Assembly: GCF_003319115.1 (NCBI RefSeq)
Contig: NZ_QOHF01000004.1
Coordinates: 1 to 64,000 of the forward strand
Source: Geodermatophilus sp. TF02-6
Lineage (GTDB): Bacteria; Actinomycetota; Actinomycetes; Mycobacteriales; Geodermatophilaceae
Reading direction: 5' to 3'
DNA length: 64,000 bases
Under the pieces are notes generated by a model. It saw only the letters and a list, made by a program, of their open reading frames with translations, was not told the origin of the DNA and did no database searches. The translations under genes and the position numbers were made by a program. Positions 38,129 through 46,943 of this stretch are shown here, in pieces; the first letter of the stretch is position 1; each line of letters opens with the position of its first letter.

Positions 38129-38806
38129 TCAGGGAGCCGGCATCGGGGTGCTGCCACGGGCGGTGAGCATCCCGGTCATCGTCGTCACCTCGGCGGTCTG
38201 CGTCTCGGCGATCGACCGGGCAAGGCCGGCGACGGCGGGCACGGTGGCGTGGTCGGCGGCGTACTGCGCCATCTCCAGCCCGCCCTGGTGGTGGCGGATC
38301 ATCAGCCGCAGGAACTGCACGTCGAAGGCGGTACCGGACAGCCCGCGCAGCTCGGCGAGCTCCTCCTCGGTGGCCATGCCGGGCATCAGCCCGCCGGCCA
38401 TCCCGGCCGTGTCGTGCCCGCCGTGCCCCGCGCCGGAGTCCATCCAGGCCATGGGGGTCGCACCGCTGGAGAACGGCAGCCCCCACAGCGACAGCCAGCC
38501 CTGCATCCGGCCGACCTGGTTGGTCTGGGTCGAGGAGATGTCGAAGGCCAGCTGGCGCACCTCGGGGTCGCTGCTGCGCTCGAGGGCGAGGTTGGCCATC
38601 TCCACCCCCTGCAGGTGGTGACGGCCCATGTCCCGGGCGAACCCGGCGTCGACCGAGTCCGCGGTCGGCGTCGCCTCGCCCCGGCCGATGCCGAGGGCGA
38701 CCGCGGCTCCGCCGCCGAGCAGGACCAGCCCGACGGCGATCAGCGCCAGCAGCGCCGTCCGCAGGGAGCGGCTCCCCGGAGGCGGTGCCGCGTCGCCGGC
38801 GCTCAC
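38129..38806 (-). CDS. DUF305 family membrane-anchored protein
   Basis: This is a 225-aa protein with one N-terminal signal-anchor helix (ALLALIAVGLVLLGGGAAVALGI) and two copies of the DUF305 helical unit, each with a His/Met-rich metal-type motif: FARDMGRHHLQGVEMANLAL and FLRLMIRHHQGGLEMAQYAA. A Met/His/Gly-rich stretch (SGAGHGGHDTAGMAGGLMPG) lies between them. Related proteins are linked to copper handling, which is an inference here. Its GTG overlaps the DUF3105 stop by four bases, and the two families commonly occur together in actinobacteria. Confidence 0.85.
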   Translation of the reverse strand: MSAGDAAPPPGSRSLRTALLALIAVGLVLLGGGAAVALGIGRGEATPTADSVDAGFARDMGRHHLQGVEMANLALERSSDPEVRQLAFDISSTQTNQVGRMQGWLSLWGLPFSSGATPMAWMDSGAGHGGHDTAGMAGGLMPGMATEEELAELRGLSGTAFDVQFLRLMIRHHQGGLEMAQYAADHATVPAVAGLARSIAETQTAEVTTMTGMLTARGSTPMPAP

Positions 38807-39606
38807 GGTGCGCTGGTCCCGGCCCCGGCCGTGGGGGTGGTCGGGGCGTCGGTGGTCATCGAGTTCGTGCCGCGGCTGGGGTCGCCCACGGTCAGCGGGT
38901 CGCTGACGAACTGCGGGTTCTCGCAGCTCGCCCCCACCTCGGGGTAGTGGCCCTCGACGTCGGCGTTCAGGGTCAGGAAGTCGGCGAACTGGACGATCCG
39001 CGGGTCGTCGACCGAGTCCACCTTCAGCTGGTGGTTCCACGACTGCAGGCTGATCGGGGAGTCCTGGCCGGCGTAGGGGGACAGCATCCGGCCGTACTCG
39101 CCCTCCACCAGGTCGGCGAGCGTGGCGACGTCGTCCGGGGAGACCCGGTCGGGGTCGTAGGTGATCCACACCGCGCCGTGCTCGAGGCTGTGCACGGCGT
39201 TCTCGTGCCGGATGTCGACGTCGTAGACGGTGCCGGTGCAGTCGGCCCACTCGCCGTCGTGCGGGCCGCCCACCGGGGGTGACTCCGTGTACTGCACCGG
39301 GGTGGTCACGTGCTGCTGTCCGGCGGAGTAGTCGAAGCTCCGCACACCGGCGATCTGGTCCGGCGACGTGATGCGCCCCGCGTCGGCCTCGTTGACCTTC
39401 ACCACGGCGTAGGTGATCACCGCGGCGGCGAACACGACGACGGCGACGGCGGCGGCGATCAGCCCCCACGGGCGCTGCGGGGCGACGACGTTGGTGACCG
39501 GGGGCCGGGTGCGGCCGCCCCTGCCGCCCGTGAGCGCCGTCCCCGCGCCGGACCGGCTGGCCCCACCGCGGGCGCGGCCGTCCTGGGGCTTGCGGTCCTT
39601 GGCCAC
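38803..39606 (-). CDS. DUF3105 family membrane-anchored protein
   Basis: The 267-aa protein has a basic cytoplasmic N-terminus, one transmembrane helix (WGLIAAAVAVVVFAAAVITYAVV) and an extracytoplasmic domain. The domain shows the conserved family blocks VQYTESPPVGGPHDGEWADC, NAVHSLEHGAVWITYDPD and SWNHQLKVDSVDDPRIVQF; the repeated His residues suggest metal binding, but no activity is established. The GTG at 39606 is placed six bases after GAGGAG. It is the first gene of a pair with the DUF305 gene downstream. Confidence 0.83.
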   Translation of the reverse strand: MAKDRKPQDGRARGGASRSGAGTALTGGRGGRTRPPVTNVVAPQRPWGLIAAAVAVVVFAAAVITYAVVKVNEADAGRITSPDQIAGVRSFDYSAGQQHVTTPVQYTESPPVGGPHDGEWADCTGTVYDVDIRHENAVHSLEHGAVWITYDPDRVSPDDVATLADLVEGEYGRMLSPYAGQDSPISLQSWNHQLKVDSVDDPRIVQFADFLTLNADVEGHYPEVGASCENPQFVSDPLTVGDPSRGTNSMTTDAPTTPTAGAGTSAP

Positions 39607-39868
39607 GGGCTGCTCCTCGCACTCGTCCGGCTCTGGTCGCGGACCGTGCGCGCGCACCGGCCCGGGGGAGGAGCCGGCGCTCCACCCCGGGAGGCCAGTC
39701 TAGGTCGGGGGCCTGGGGGCACCCAGGTGCTCGGTGTCACATCCGTGCTCCGGGCGGTGCTGTAGACGTGTGGACGTGGCAGGGCAGGGTCGGGCCGCGC
39801 TGGCGCCCGCCGCGCCGCTGGACCGGCGCCAGGTGGCGAGTCGACGGGCCTCCCGGGAGGACGACGTC

Positions 39869-40393
39869 GTGGCGGTGTCCGGCTCCGGGGCCGCGGGCGG
39901 CGTCCGGCCCGACCTGGAGCAGGTCTTCCGAGTCCACTACGCGCGCGTCGTCGCCGTCGCCGCCCGGGTGCTCGGCTCCCGGGACCAGGCCGAGGACGTC
40001 GCCCAGGAGGTCTTCCTCTCGTTCGGGCGGTCCTCGGTCTCGGCGGCGGAGGCCGGCGGCTGGTTGTCCGTGGCCGCCGCGCACACCGCCCTCAACCTGC
40101 TGCGCTCCGGCCGTCGCCGCGCCTCCAGAGAGGTCGCCGCCGCCGACGGGGCGCAGGCCGTCCCCGACGTCGCCGACGCCGTCGTCGTCCGCGAGGAGCA
40201 CCAGCGGGTGCGGACGGCGCTGTCCCGACTGCCCCGCAAGCAGGCCGTGGCCCTGCTGCTGCGGCACAGTGGTCTGAGCTACGCCGACGTCGCCGCGGCG
40301 CTCGGCATGTCCCCCGGGAGCGTGGGCACCACCGTGCGCCGCGCCGAGTCCGCCCTGCGCGAGGAGCTGAACCGCCATGCGTCTCCGGAGTGA
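39869..40393 (+). CDS. ECF-type RNA polymerase sigma factor
   Basis: The 174-aa protein has sigma region 2 (DLEQVFRVHYARVVAVAARVLGSRDQAEDVAQEVFLSF) and region 4 (ALSRLPRKQAVALLLRHSGLSYADVAAALGMSPGSVGTTVRRAESAL), with no region 3, as in extracytoplasmic-function factors. It should direct polymerase to a small regulon. The GTG at 39869 is chosen because GGGAGG lies eight bases upstream; GTG at 39770 or 39776 would add 31-33 residues lacking homology. The 3' end overlaps the next gene, which encodes a zinc-binding membrane protein that probably acts as its anti-sigma factor. Confidence 0.85.
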   Translation: MAVSGSGAAGGVRPDLEQVFRVHYARVVAVAARVLGSRDQAEDVAQEVFLSFGRSSVSAAEAGGWLSVAAAHTALNLLRSGRRRASREVAAADGAQAVPDVADAVVVREEHQRVRTALSRLPRKQAVALLLRHSGLSYADVAAALGMSPGSVGTTVRRAESALREELNRHASPE

Positions 40394-41483
40394 CCGTCAC
40401 CACCCGACCGACGGCGTGCTCCGCCGGCTCGTCGACGAGCCGGCCGGGGTCGCCGACGCCGACCGCGCGCACGTCGCGACCTGCCCGGCCTGCCTGGCCG
40501 GCCTGGAGGCGGTCCGCGCCGACGCCCGGGTGGCCGGGGCCGCGCTCGGGGCCTCGCCCCGGGTCGCGGCACCGGCCGGGGTCGACGTCGACACCGCGTG
40601 GGCCCGCCTGGCCTCCGCCGGCCCAGCCGGACGGGCGGCTGCGCCGGCCCGCCGCGGACGCTGGGTGGCCGGGCTGCGCCGGCCGGCGGTCGCGGCGCTC
40701 GGGGTCGTCCTCGTGCTGTCGGGCGCCGGCGTGGCCGCGGCCAACGACTGGCTGCCGATCTTCCGCACCGAGCGGGTCGCGCCGGTCGCCGTCACCGAGA
40801 CCGACCTGGTCGCGCTGCCCGACCTCTCCGCCTTCGGGGACCTGGAGGTCACCGGCGAGCCGGAACCGTCCGCGGTCCCGGACGCCGCCACCGCGGAGGA
40901 ACGCAGCGGCCTGGTCCTCCCCGAGGTCGGCGAGCTGCCGACCGGCGTGACCGGCGACCCCACCTACCAGGTGGTGGACCAGGTGAGCGCCGTGTTCACC
41001 TTCTCGGCCGCGAAGGCGGCGCAGGCCGCGGCCGCGACCGGGGAGGCTCTGCCGACCCCGCCGCCCGGGCTGGACGGCAGCAGCGTGCGGCTGCAGGCCG
41101 GACCGGCCGCCGCCGCGGTGTGGGTGCAGCCGTCCGGCGTGCCGGTGCTGGCGGTCGGGCGGGCGGTCGCGCCCACCGCGTCCTCCGACGGCGTCCCGTT
41201 CGAGACGGTGCGCGACTACCTGCTGTCCTTGCCCGGTCTCCCCGCCGACGTCGCTGCCCAGCTGCGGGCGTTCACCGAGGAGCCGACGACGCTGCCGCTG
41301 CCGGTGCCGGCCGACCTGGTGACCACCGCCGAGACCGAGGTGGCCGGGCAGCCGGCGACCGTGCTGGCCTCCCGGGACGGCACCATGGCCGGCGTGGTGT
41401 GGGTCGAGGACGGCGTCGTCACCGGGGTCGCCGGGGCCGTGAGCACCGACGAGGTCCTCGCCGTGGCGCGCGGTCTGCGCTGA
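40377..41483 (+). CDS. zinc-finger anti-sigma-like membrane protein
   Basis: The 368-aa protein begins with a short cytoplasmic domain carrying H32-x3-C36-x2-C39 (HVATCPAC), the ZAS motif of anti-sigma factors. One transmembrane helix (AVAALGVVLVLSGAGVAAA, about residues 103-122) follows, then a large extracytoplasmic domain of about 240 residues ending DEVLAVARGLR. The 17-base overlap with the sigma gene supports a sigma/anti-sigma pair; the outer domain probably senses a signal. The outer domain resembles no family I can name. Confidence 0.8.
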   Translation: MRLRSDRHHPTDGVLRRLVDEPAGVADADRAHVATCPACLAGLEAVRADARVAGAALGASPRVAAPAGVDVDTAWARLASAGPAGRAAAPARRGRWVAGLRRPAVAALGVVLVLSGAGVAAANDWLPIFRTERVAPVAVTETDLVALPDLSAFGDLEVTGEPEPSAVPDAATAEERSGLVLPEVGELPTGVTGDPTYQVVDQVSAVFTFSAAKAAQAAAATGEALPTPPPGLDGSSVRLQAGPAAAAVWVQPSGVPVLAVGRAVAPTASSDGVPFETVRDYLLSLPGLPADVAAQLRAFTEEPTTLPLPVPADLVTTAETEVAGQPATVLASRDGTMAGVVWVEDGVVTGVAGAVSTDEVLAVARGLR

Positions 41484-41485
41484 CC

Positions 41486-42484
41486 GTGACATCCGGGGAC
41501 AGGGCGGTCGAGGACACCCGCACCGCGGCCCAGCTGGTCGCCGACCTGCCCGCCTCGCCAGCGGTGTGGTGCTCCGGACTGCGCAAGCGGTACGGGCGCC
41601 GGACCGCCGTCGACGGGGTCTCGTTCACCGTCGGGCGCGGCGAGGTGGTCGGCCTGCTCGGCCCCAACGGGGCGGGCAAGACCAGCGTCATCAAGATGCT
41701 CCTGGGCCTGGTCCGCGCCGACGCCGGGGAGGTCGCGCTGCTCGGCCGCCCGGGGCGCGACCCGCTGTCCCGGCAGCGGGTCGGGTACCTGCCCGAGCTG
41801 TTCCGCTACCAGCCCTGGCTCACCGCCACCGAGGTGCTGGCCCTGCACGCCCGCCTGGCGCGGGTGCCGATGACCGAGGCCGAGGGGCGCGACCGGCTGG
41901 CCGCGGTCGGCCTGGACGGGCGGGCCGGCGACCGGGTGGGCGGGTTCTCCAAGGGCATGCAGCAGCGGCTCGGCCTCGCCGTCGCGCTCGTCGGCCGACC
42001 CGAGCTGGTGGTCCTCGACGAGCCGACCAGCGCACTGGACCCGATCGGCCGGGCCGACGTCCGCGACCTGGTGCTCTTGCTCAAGGCCCGCGGCGTGGCG
42101 GTGCTGCTCAACTCGCACCTGATCGGCGAGGTGGAGCGGGTCTGCGACCGGGTGGTCATCCTCGACTCCGGGCGCGTGGCAGCGGCCGGCACGCTCGCCG
42201 AGCTGCTCGGCCGGCGCGAGGTCCGGCTGCACCTCACCGGGGTGGACGGCCGCGCCGAGGCGCGGCTGCGGGCGGCCGGGACGGTCACCGGCGGCGGGGA
42301 CCGGTTCACCGTCGCCCTACCGGCGGACGACGACGGCGGCACCGTGCCCGGCCTCGTCGCCGACCTCGTGGCGCTCGGCGTCTGCGTGCACGCCGTCGAG
42401 CCGGCGCGGATCAGCCTGGAGGAGCGGCTGCTGGGCATCCTCCGCGGCGGGACGGGAGCCGGGAACGGGGGCGGTGCCTCGTGA
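41486..42484 (+). CDS. ABC transporter ATP-binding protein
   Basis: This 332-aa ATPase has Walker A LGPNGAGKTSVIKMLLGL, signature VGGFSKGMQQRLGLAVALV, Walker B LVVLDEPTSALDPIGRAD and the switch segment LLNSHLIGEVERVCDRV. The layout is that of NosF/CcmA-like exporter ATPases with a C-terminal extension. An N-terminal tail of about 30 residues precedes the domain. The GTG at 41486 is two bases after the anti-sigma stop, suggesting one transcript. The permease gene follows after a triplicated repeat; the stop codon of this gene lies within the first repeat unit. Confidence 0.87.
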   Translation: MTSGDRAVEDTRTAAQLVADLPASPAVWCSGLRKRYGRRTAVDGVSFTVGRGEVVGLLGPNGAGKTSVIKMLLGLVRADAGEVALLGRPGRDPLSRQRVGYLPELFRYQPWLTATEVLALHARLARVPMTEAEGRDRLAAVGLDGRAGDRVGGFSKGMQQRLGLAVALVGRPELVVLDEPTSALDPIGRADVRDLVLLLKARGVAVLLNSHLIGEVERVCDRVVILDSGRVAAAGTLAELLGRREVRLHLTGVDGRAEARLRAAGTVTGGGDRFTVALPADDDGGTVPGLVADLVALGVCVHAVEPARISLEERLLGILRGGTGAGNGGGAS

Positions 42485-42733
42485 GCGAGCTCGCGAGCTC
42501 ACGCGGGAGTGCAGCAGCGCCGCGAACGCGGCCGACGAGCGCCAGCGAGGAGGGCTCGTGAGCGAGCTCGCGAGCTCACGCAGGGGTGCAGCAGCGCCGC
42601 GAACGCGGCCGACGAGCGCCAGCGAGGAGGGCGACGAGCGCCAGCGAGGAGGGCTCGTGAGCGAGCTCGCGAGCTCACGCAGGGGTGCAGCAGCGCCGCG
42701 AACGCGGCCGACGAGCGCCAGCGAGGAGGGCTC
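42481..42733 (+). repeat. three tandem units of a 77-bp repeat carrying an RBS and start codon
   Basis: Units start at 42481, 42558 and 42657, each beginning GTGAGCGAGCTCGCGAGCTC and ending CAGCGAGGAGGGCTC. The first and third are 77 bp; the second is 99 bp because 22 bases (CGACGAGCGCCAGCGAGGAG plus GG) are repeated inside it. Each unit ends with a GAGGAGGG followed by CTC and GTGAGC, a complete translation start, and the last one starts the permease gene. GAGCTCGCGAGCTC is itself palindromic. Confidence 0.92.
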
Positions 42734-43573
42734 GTGAGCGTGCTGACCGTCGCCGGGCTGACCCTGCGCGAGGCCGTCCGCCGGCGGGTGGTGTGGGCGC
42801 TCGCCCTCCTCACCCTCGCACTGCTGACGCTCAGCGGCTGGGGCTTCTCCCGGCTGGCCGGCCTGGACACCGAATTCGGGGACCTCACCTCCGGCCAGGC
42901 CCGGCTGGTCGCCTCCCAGTTGCTCAACCTGGTCGTGTTCGGGTTGAGCCTGATCGCCGCGCTCGGCACCGCGTTCCTCGCCGGGCCCACCCTCGCCGGG
43001 GAGGTCGAGTCCGGGATGGCGCTGTCGGTGCTGGCCCGGCCGGTGCGGCGCTCGGCGGTGCTGCTCGGCAAGTGGCTCGGCCTGGTCGCCGTCGGCTCCG
43101 GGTACGTGGCGGTGGCCGGGCTCGCCCAGTTCCTCGTCGTCCGGTGGGCGGTGGGCTACTGGCCACCGCAGCCAGTGGCCGGCCTGGCGCTGCTGGCCGG
43201 ACAGACGGTCGTGCTGCTCACGCTCGCACTGCTGCTCTCGAGCGTGATCTCCTCGATGGCGTCGGGAGTGGTCGCGGTCGGGCTGTTCGGCGCCACCTGG
43301 GTGGCCGGCGTGGTCGGCAGCGTCGGGGAGGTCCTCGGCAACGAGGGCGTGGCCCGCGTCGGCACGGTGTCACGGATGCTGCTGCCCACCGACGGGCTGT
43401 GGCGGGGCGCCATGCACGCCTTCCAGGACCCGACGCCGCTCGGGATCGACGTCGCCGGCTCCCCCTTCCTCAGTGAGGCCCCGCTCACCGTCACCTACCT
43501 GCTGTGGGCGGCGGTGTGGGTGGCCATGGTCTGGGGGCTGACGGCGCTGACCTTCGCCCGCCGGGACGTGTGA
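42734..43573 (+). CDS. ABC-2 type transporter permease
   Basis: The 279-aa membrane protein has six hydrophobic helices (VVWALALLTLALLTLSGWGF, LLNLVVFGLSLIAALGTAFL, LGLVAVGSGYVAVAGLAQFLVV, LALLAGQTVVLLTLALLLSSV, VVAVGLFGATWVAGVVG and TYLLWAAVWVAMVWGLTAL) and ends in LTFARRDV. It is the membrane partner of the preceding ATPase, most similar to the NosY-type ABC-2 permeases. The substrate is unknown. The GTG at 42734 is the last of four identical RBS-plus-start signals supplied by the upstream repeat. Confidence 0.85.
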   Translation: MSVLTVAGLTLREAVRRRVVWALALLTLALLTLSGWGFSRLAGLDTEFGDLTSGQARLVASQLLNLVVFGLSLIAALGTAFLAGPTLAGEVESGMALSVLARPVRRSAVLLGKWLGLVAVGSGYVAVAGLAQFLVVRWAVGYWPPQPVAGLALLAGQTVVLLTLALLLSSVISSMASGVVAVGLFGATWVAGVVGSVGEVLGNEGVARVGTVSRMLLPTDGLWRGAMHAFQDPTPLGIDVAGSPFLSEAPLTVTYLLWAAVWVAMVWGLTALTFARRDV

Positions 43574-43668
43574 AGAAGGACCCTTCTGCCCCCCACCGCT
43601 CGCAGGCTCGCGGCGGGGCCCTGCAGGAGGGCCGTTCCAGTACGTCACCAGGCTCGCGGCGGGTGGGA
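43574..43668 (+). repeat. dispersed GGACCCC repeat, copy R8, with a second module
   Basis: The copy begins on the permease TGA (TGAAGAAGGACCCTTCTGCC), runs through CGCTCGCAGGCTCGCGGCGG and ends GCAGGAGGGCC. It is followed by a second module, GTTCCAGTACGTCACCAGGC and TCGCGGCGGG, that also occurs after copy R10. Confidence 0.75.
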
Positions 43669-43711
43669 AGGCCGCACCGGGGCCGGTCCGGAGCCTCAGT
43701 ACGCTCGTGCG

Positions 43712-45373
43712 GTGACACCGGAGCAGTTGCGCGACGTCGTCCGGACCGCCGTGGCCGCCGCCGTCGAGCGCGGCGTGCTGCCGGTCGCGGTGCCCGACGA
43801 CGTGCTCGTCGAGCGCCCGAAGAACCCCGAGCACGGCGACTACGCCACCAACGTCGCCCTGCGCCTGGCCAAGCCGGCCGGCCGGCCGCCGCGGGTGGTC
43901 GCCGAGGCGGTCGCCGGAGCGCTGCGGGCGCACCCGGGAATCGCCTCGGTCGACGTCGCCGGCCCCGGGTTCCTCAACATCACCCTCGCCCAGGGCGTCC
44001 TGGGCCGCATCGCCGTCGAGGCGGTCACCGCGGGGGACGGCTACGGCCGCACCGACACCCTCGCCGGGCAGCGGCTGAACCTGGAGTTCGTCTCGGCCAA
44101 CCCGACCGGCCCGGTGCACATCGGCGGCACCCGGTGGGCCGCGGTCGGCGACGCGCTGGCCCGGCTGCTGGAGGCCAGCGGCGCCGACGTCACCCGGGAG
44201 TACTACTTCAACGACGCCGGCGCGCAGATCGACCGGTTCGCCCGCAGCCTGCAGGCCGCGGCCGCGGGGCGGCCGGTCCCCGGGGACGGCTACGCCGGCA
44301 CCTACGTCGACGACATCGCCGCCCGCATCGTCGCCGAGGAACCGGCCCTGCTCGACCAGGACGACGACGAGCAGCTGCGCGTGTTCCGGGCCCGCGGGGT
44401 CGACCTGATGTGGGCGGAGATCAAGGGCTCGCTCGCGCAGTTCGGCGTCGTCTTCGACGTGTACTTCTCCGAGCGCACGCTGCACGAGACCGGCGCCCTC
44501 GAGAAGGCCGTCGCCCGGCTGCGGGAGGAGGGGCACGTCTACGAGGCCGACGACGCCGTCTGGCTGCGGACGACGGACTTCGGCGACGACAAGGACCGCG
44601 TGCTGGTCAAGAGCGACGGCGAGCCGACCTACTTCGCCGCCGACTGCGCCTACTACCTGAACAAGCGCGAGCGCGGCTTCGACGCGGTCGTCATCATGCT
44701 CGGCGCCGACCACACCGGCTACGTCGGCCGGTACGAGGCGCTGGTGGCGGCCATGGGCGACGACCCCGGGACCCACCTCGAGATCCTCATCGGCCAGCTG
44801 GTCAACCTGCTGCGCGACGGCGAGCCGGTGCGGATGAGCAAGCGCGCCGGCACCGTGGTCACCCTCGAGGACCTGGTCGACGCGATCGGTGCCGACGCCG
44901 CCCGCTACGCGCTGGCCCGCACCTCGATCGACCAGACGATCGACCTGGACCTGGACCTGTGGAGCCGGCAGACCAACGACAACCCGGTCTTCTACGTCCA
45001 GTACGCGCACGCCCGGATCTCCTCGGTGCTGCGCAACGCCGCCGACCTGGGCCTGGAGCTGGGCGACCCCGCCGACGTCGACGCAGCACGGCTGACCCAC
45101 GAGCGGGAGAACGACCTGCTCCGGGCGCTGGGGGAGTTCCCGCGGGTGCTGACCTCGGCCGCGGAGCTGCGCGCCCCGCACCGGGTGGCCCGCTACCTGG
45201 AGGAGCTGGCCGGCACCTACCACCGCTTCTACGACAACTGCCGGGTGCTGCCGCGCGGCGACGAGGAGGCCACGCCGCTCACCGTCGCCCGGCTGTGGCT
45301 GTGCGCGGCCACCGCCGTCGTCCTGCGCAACGGCCTCGGCGTGCTGGGCGTGACCGCGCCGGAGCGGATGTGA
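43712..45373 (+). CDS. argS: arginyl-tRNA synthetase
   Basis: The 553-aa class I synthetase charges tRNA-Arg. The N-terminal Add-1 domain (about residues 1-85) is followed by [20 protein letters not shown], where HIGG stands for the HIGH box as in other actinobacteria. [17 protein letters not shown] carries the KMSKS equivalent, and the anticodon-binding domain ends [15 protein letters not shown]. Length is typical. It starts the conserved actinobacterial block argS-lysA-hom-thrC-thrB-rho. The GTG at 43712 is used. A palindrome follows its stop before lysA. Confidence 0.95.
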   Translation: MTPEQLRDVVRTAVAAAVERGVLPVAVPDDVLVERPKNPEHGDYATNVALRLAKPAGRPPRVVAEAVAGALRAHPGIASVDVAGPGFLNITLAQGVLGRIAVEAVTAGDGYGRTDTLAGQRLNLEFVSANPTGPVHIGGTRWAAVGDALARLLEASGADVTREYYFNDAGAQIDRFARSLQAAAAGRPVPGDGYAGTYVDDIAARIVAEEPALLDQDDDEQLRVFRARGVDLMWAEIKGSLAQFGVVFDVYFSERTLHETGALEKAVARLREEGHVYEADDAVWLRTTDFGDDKDRVLVKSDGEPTYFAADCAYYLNKRERGFDAVVIMLGADHTGYVGRYEALVAAMGDDPGTHLEILIGQLVNLLRDGEPVRMSKRAGTVVTLEDLVDAIGADAARYALARTSIDQTIDLDLDLWSRQTNDNPVFYVQYAHARISSVLRNAADLGLELGDPADVDAARLTHERENDLLRALGEFPRVLTSAAELRAPHRVARYLEELAGTYHRFYDNCRVLPRGDEEATPLTVARLWLCAATAVVLRNGLGVLGVTAPERM

Positions 45374-45389
45374 ACGCTGCCCGCCCCCA

Positions 45390-45415
45390 GGGGCCGAAGT
45401 GGCCACTTCGGCCCC
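45390..45415. repeat. palindrome with core GAAGTGGCCACTTC upstream of lysA
   Basis: A perfect 26-bp inverted repeat is made of GGGGCCGAAGTGG and its complement. Its centre lies about 35 bp before the lysA start. A related 22-bp palindrome lies at the same distance before prfA. It may be a terminator for argS, an operator, or a small mobile repeat. Confidence 0.8.
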
Positions 45416-45437
45416 TCCGGGGGATCGGGGAGGGGAC

Positions 45438-46943
45438 GTGAGGGCCCACCCGGCAGGTCCGCTCCACGGGGGGTTCACTCCACCCACCGCCGCCGGCACC
45501 CCGCCGGCCGACCTCGGCGCGCTCGACCGGCACGTCTGGCCCCGGTCGGCCGAGCGGGTCGACGGCGAGCTGCACCTGGCCGGGCGGCCGGTCACCGAGC
45601 TGGCCCGGGTGCACGGGACGCCGCTGTTCGTCCTCGACGAGGCCGACTTCCGCGGCCGGGCCGCCGACTTCGCCGCCGCGTTCGGGCACCCGGAGATGGA
45701 CGCCGACGTCCACTACGCGTCCAAGGCGTTCCTCTGCGGGCAGGTCGCCCGCTGGCTCGCCGAGGACGGCCTGCACCTGGACGCCTGTTCCGGCAACGAG
45801 CTCGCCGTGGCGCTGGCCGCCGGCTTCCCCGCCGGGCGGATCGCGCTGCACGGCAACAACAAGTCGCTGGTCGAGCTGCAGCTGGCCGTCGACGCCGGGA
45901 TCGGGCACGTGGTGCTGGACTCGTTCGACGAGATCGAGCGGCTGGTGCCGCTGGCCGCCGCGCGGGTGGCCGCGGGCGGCGCACCGGTGCCGGTGCTCGT
46001 CCGCGCCACGGTCGGCATCGAGGCGCACACCCACGAGTTCATCGCCACCGCCCACGAGGACCAGAAGTTCGGCTTCTCCCTGGCCACCGGCGACGCGCTG
46101 ACCGCCGCGGTCCGGGTGATCCGCGAGCCGGCGCTGCGGCTGACCGGGCTGCACAGCCACATCGGCTCGCAGATCTTCGACACGGCCGGCTTCGAGGCCG
46201 CCGCGCACCGGGTGGTCGGCCTGATGGGGCAGGTCTCCCAGGCGACGGGGCAGGTGCTGGAGGAGCTCAACCTCGGCGGCGGGTTCGGCATCGCCTACCT
46301 GGCCGAGGACGACCCGGTCGGCCCGGCCGACGTCGCCCGCCGGTTGCGCGCCGTGGTCGCGGCGGAGTGCGCGGCGCTGGACCTGCCGGTCCCGCGGCTG
46401 GCCGTCGAGCCCGGCCGGGCGATCGCCGGCCCCGGCACGGTGACCCTCTACGAGATCGGCACCATCAAGCCGGTGCGGCTCGGCGCCGGCGGCACCCCGG
46501 GCGCCCCGCCGGTGCGCAACTACGTCTCGGTGGACGGCGGGATGAGCGACAACATCCGCACCGCCCTCTACGACGCCGCCTACACCTGCGTGCTGGCCAA
46601 CCGGGTCTCCGCCGCCCCGCCCGCGCTGTGCCGCGTGGTCGGCAAGCACTGCGAGAGCGGGGACGTCCTGGTCCGCGACCTGTGGCTGCCCTCGGACGTG
46701 CAGCCCGGCGACCTGCTGGCGGTCGCCGCCACCGGCGCCTACTGCTGGTCGATGGCGAGCAACTACAACTACCTGCTCAAGCCGCCGGTGGTCGCGGTGC
46801 GGGACGGGGTCGCCACCGAGGTGGTGCGACGTCAGACACTGTCGGACGTGTTCGCCCTCGACGCCGTCCTCGCCGACGTGCCCGCACCCTCTCCGGCGGT
46901 CGACCAGCCCGCGCCCGAGCACCCGGCGGGGGTGACCTCGTGA
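45438..46943 (+). CDS. lysA: diaminopimelate decarboxylase
   Basis: The 501-aa fold-III PLP enzyme makes lysine from meso-diaminopimelate. The cofactor Lys is in [11 protein letters not shown], and other blocks are [37 protein letters not shown] and [13 protein letters not shown]; this last block holds the catalytic Cys. The N-terminus is long compared with E. coli LysA but usual in actinobacteria. The GTG at 45438 has GGAGGGG directly upstream. Its stop overlaps the hom start by four bases, so lysine and threonine genes are coupled. The palindrome at 45390 lies just upstream. Confidence 0.95.
   Translation: MRAHPAGPLHGGFTPPTAAGTPPADLGALDRHVWPRSAERVDGELHLAGRPVTELARVHGTPLFVLDEADFRGRAADFAAAFGHPEMDADVHYASKAFLCGQVARWLAEDGLHLDACSGNELAVALAAGFPAGRIALHGNNKSLVELQLAVDAGIGHVVLDSFDEIERLVPLAAARVAAGGAPVPVLVRATVGIEAHTHEFIATAHEDQKFGFSLATGDALTAAVRVIREPALRLTGLHSHIGSQIFDTAGFEAAAHRVVGLMGQVSQATGQVLEELNLGGGFGIAYLAEDDPVGPADVARRLRAVVAAECAALDLPVPRLAVEPGRAIAGPGTVTLYEIGTIKPVRLGAGGTPGAPPVRNYVSVDGGMSDNIRTALYDAAYTCVLANRVSAAPPALCRVVGKHCESGDVLVRDLWLPSDVQPGDLLAVAATGAYCWSMASNYNYLLKPPVVAVRDGVATEVVRRQTLSDVFALDAVLADVPAPSPAVDQPAPEHPAGVTS

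Noticed and set aside
42474-42737. 87-codon frame across the triplicated repeat
   Set aside because: The coding potential comes only from the repeat itself; it overlaps the ATPase stop, and real genes on both sides are explained without it.
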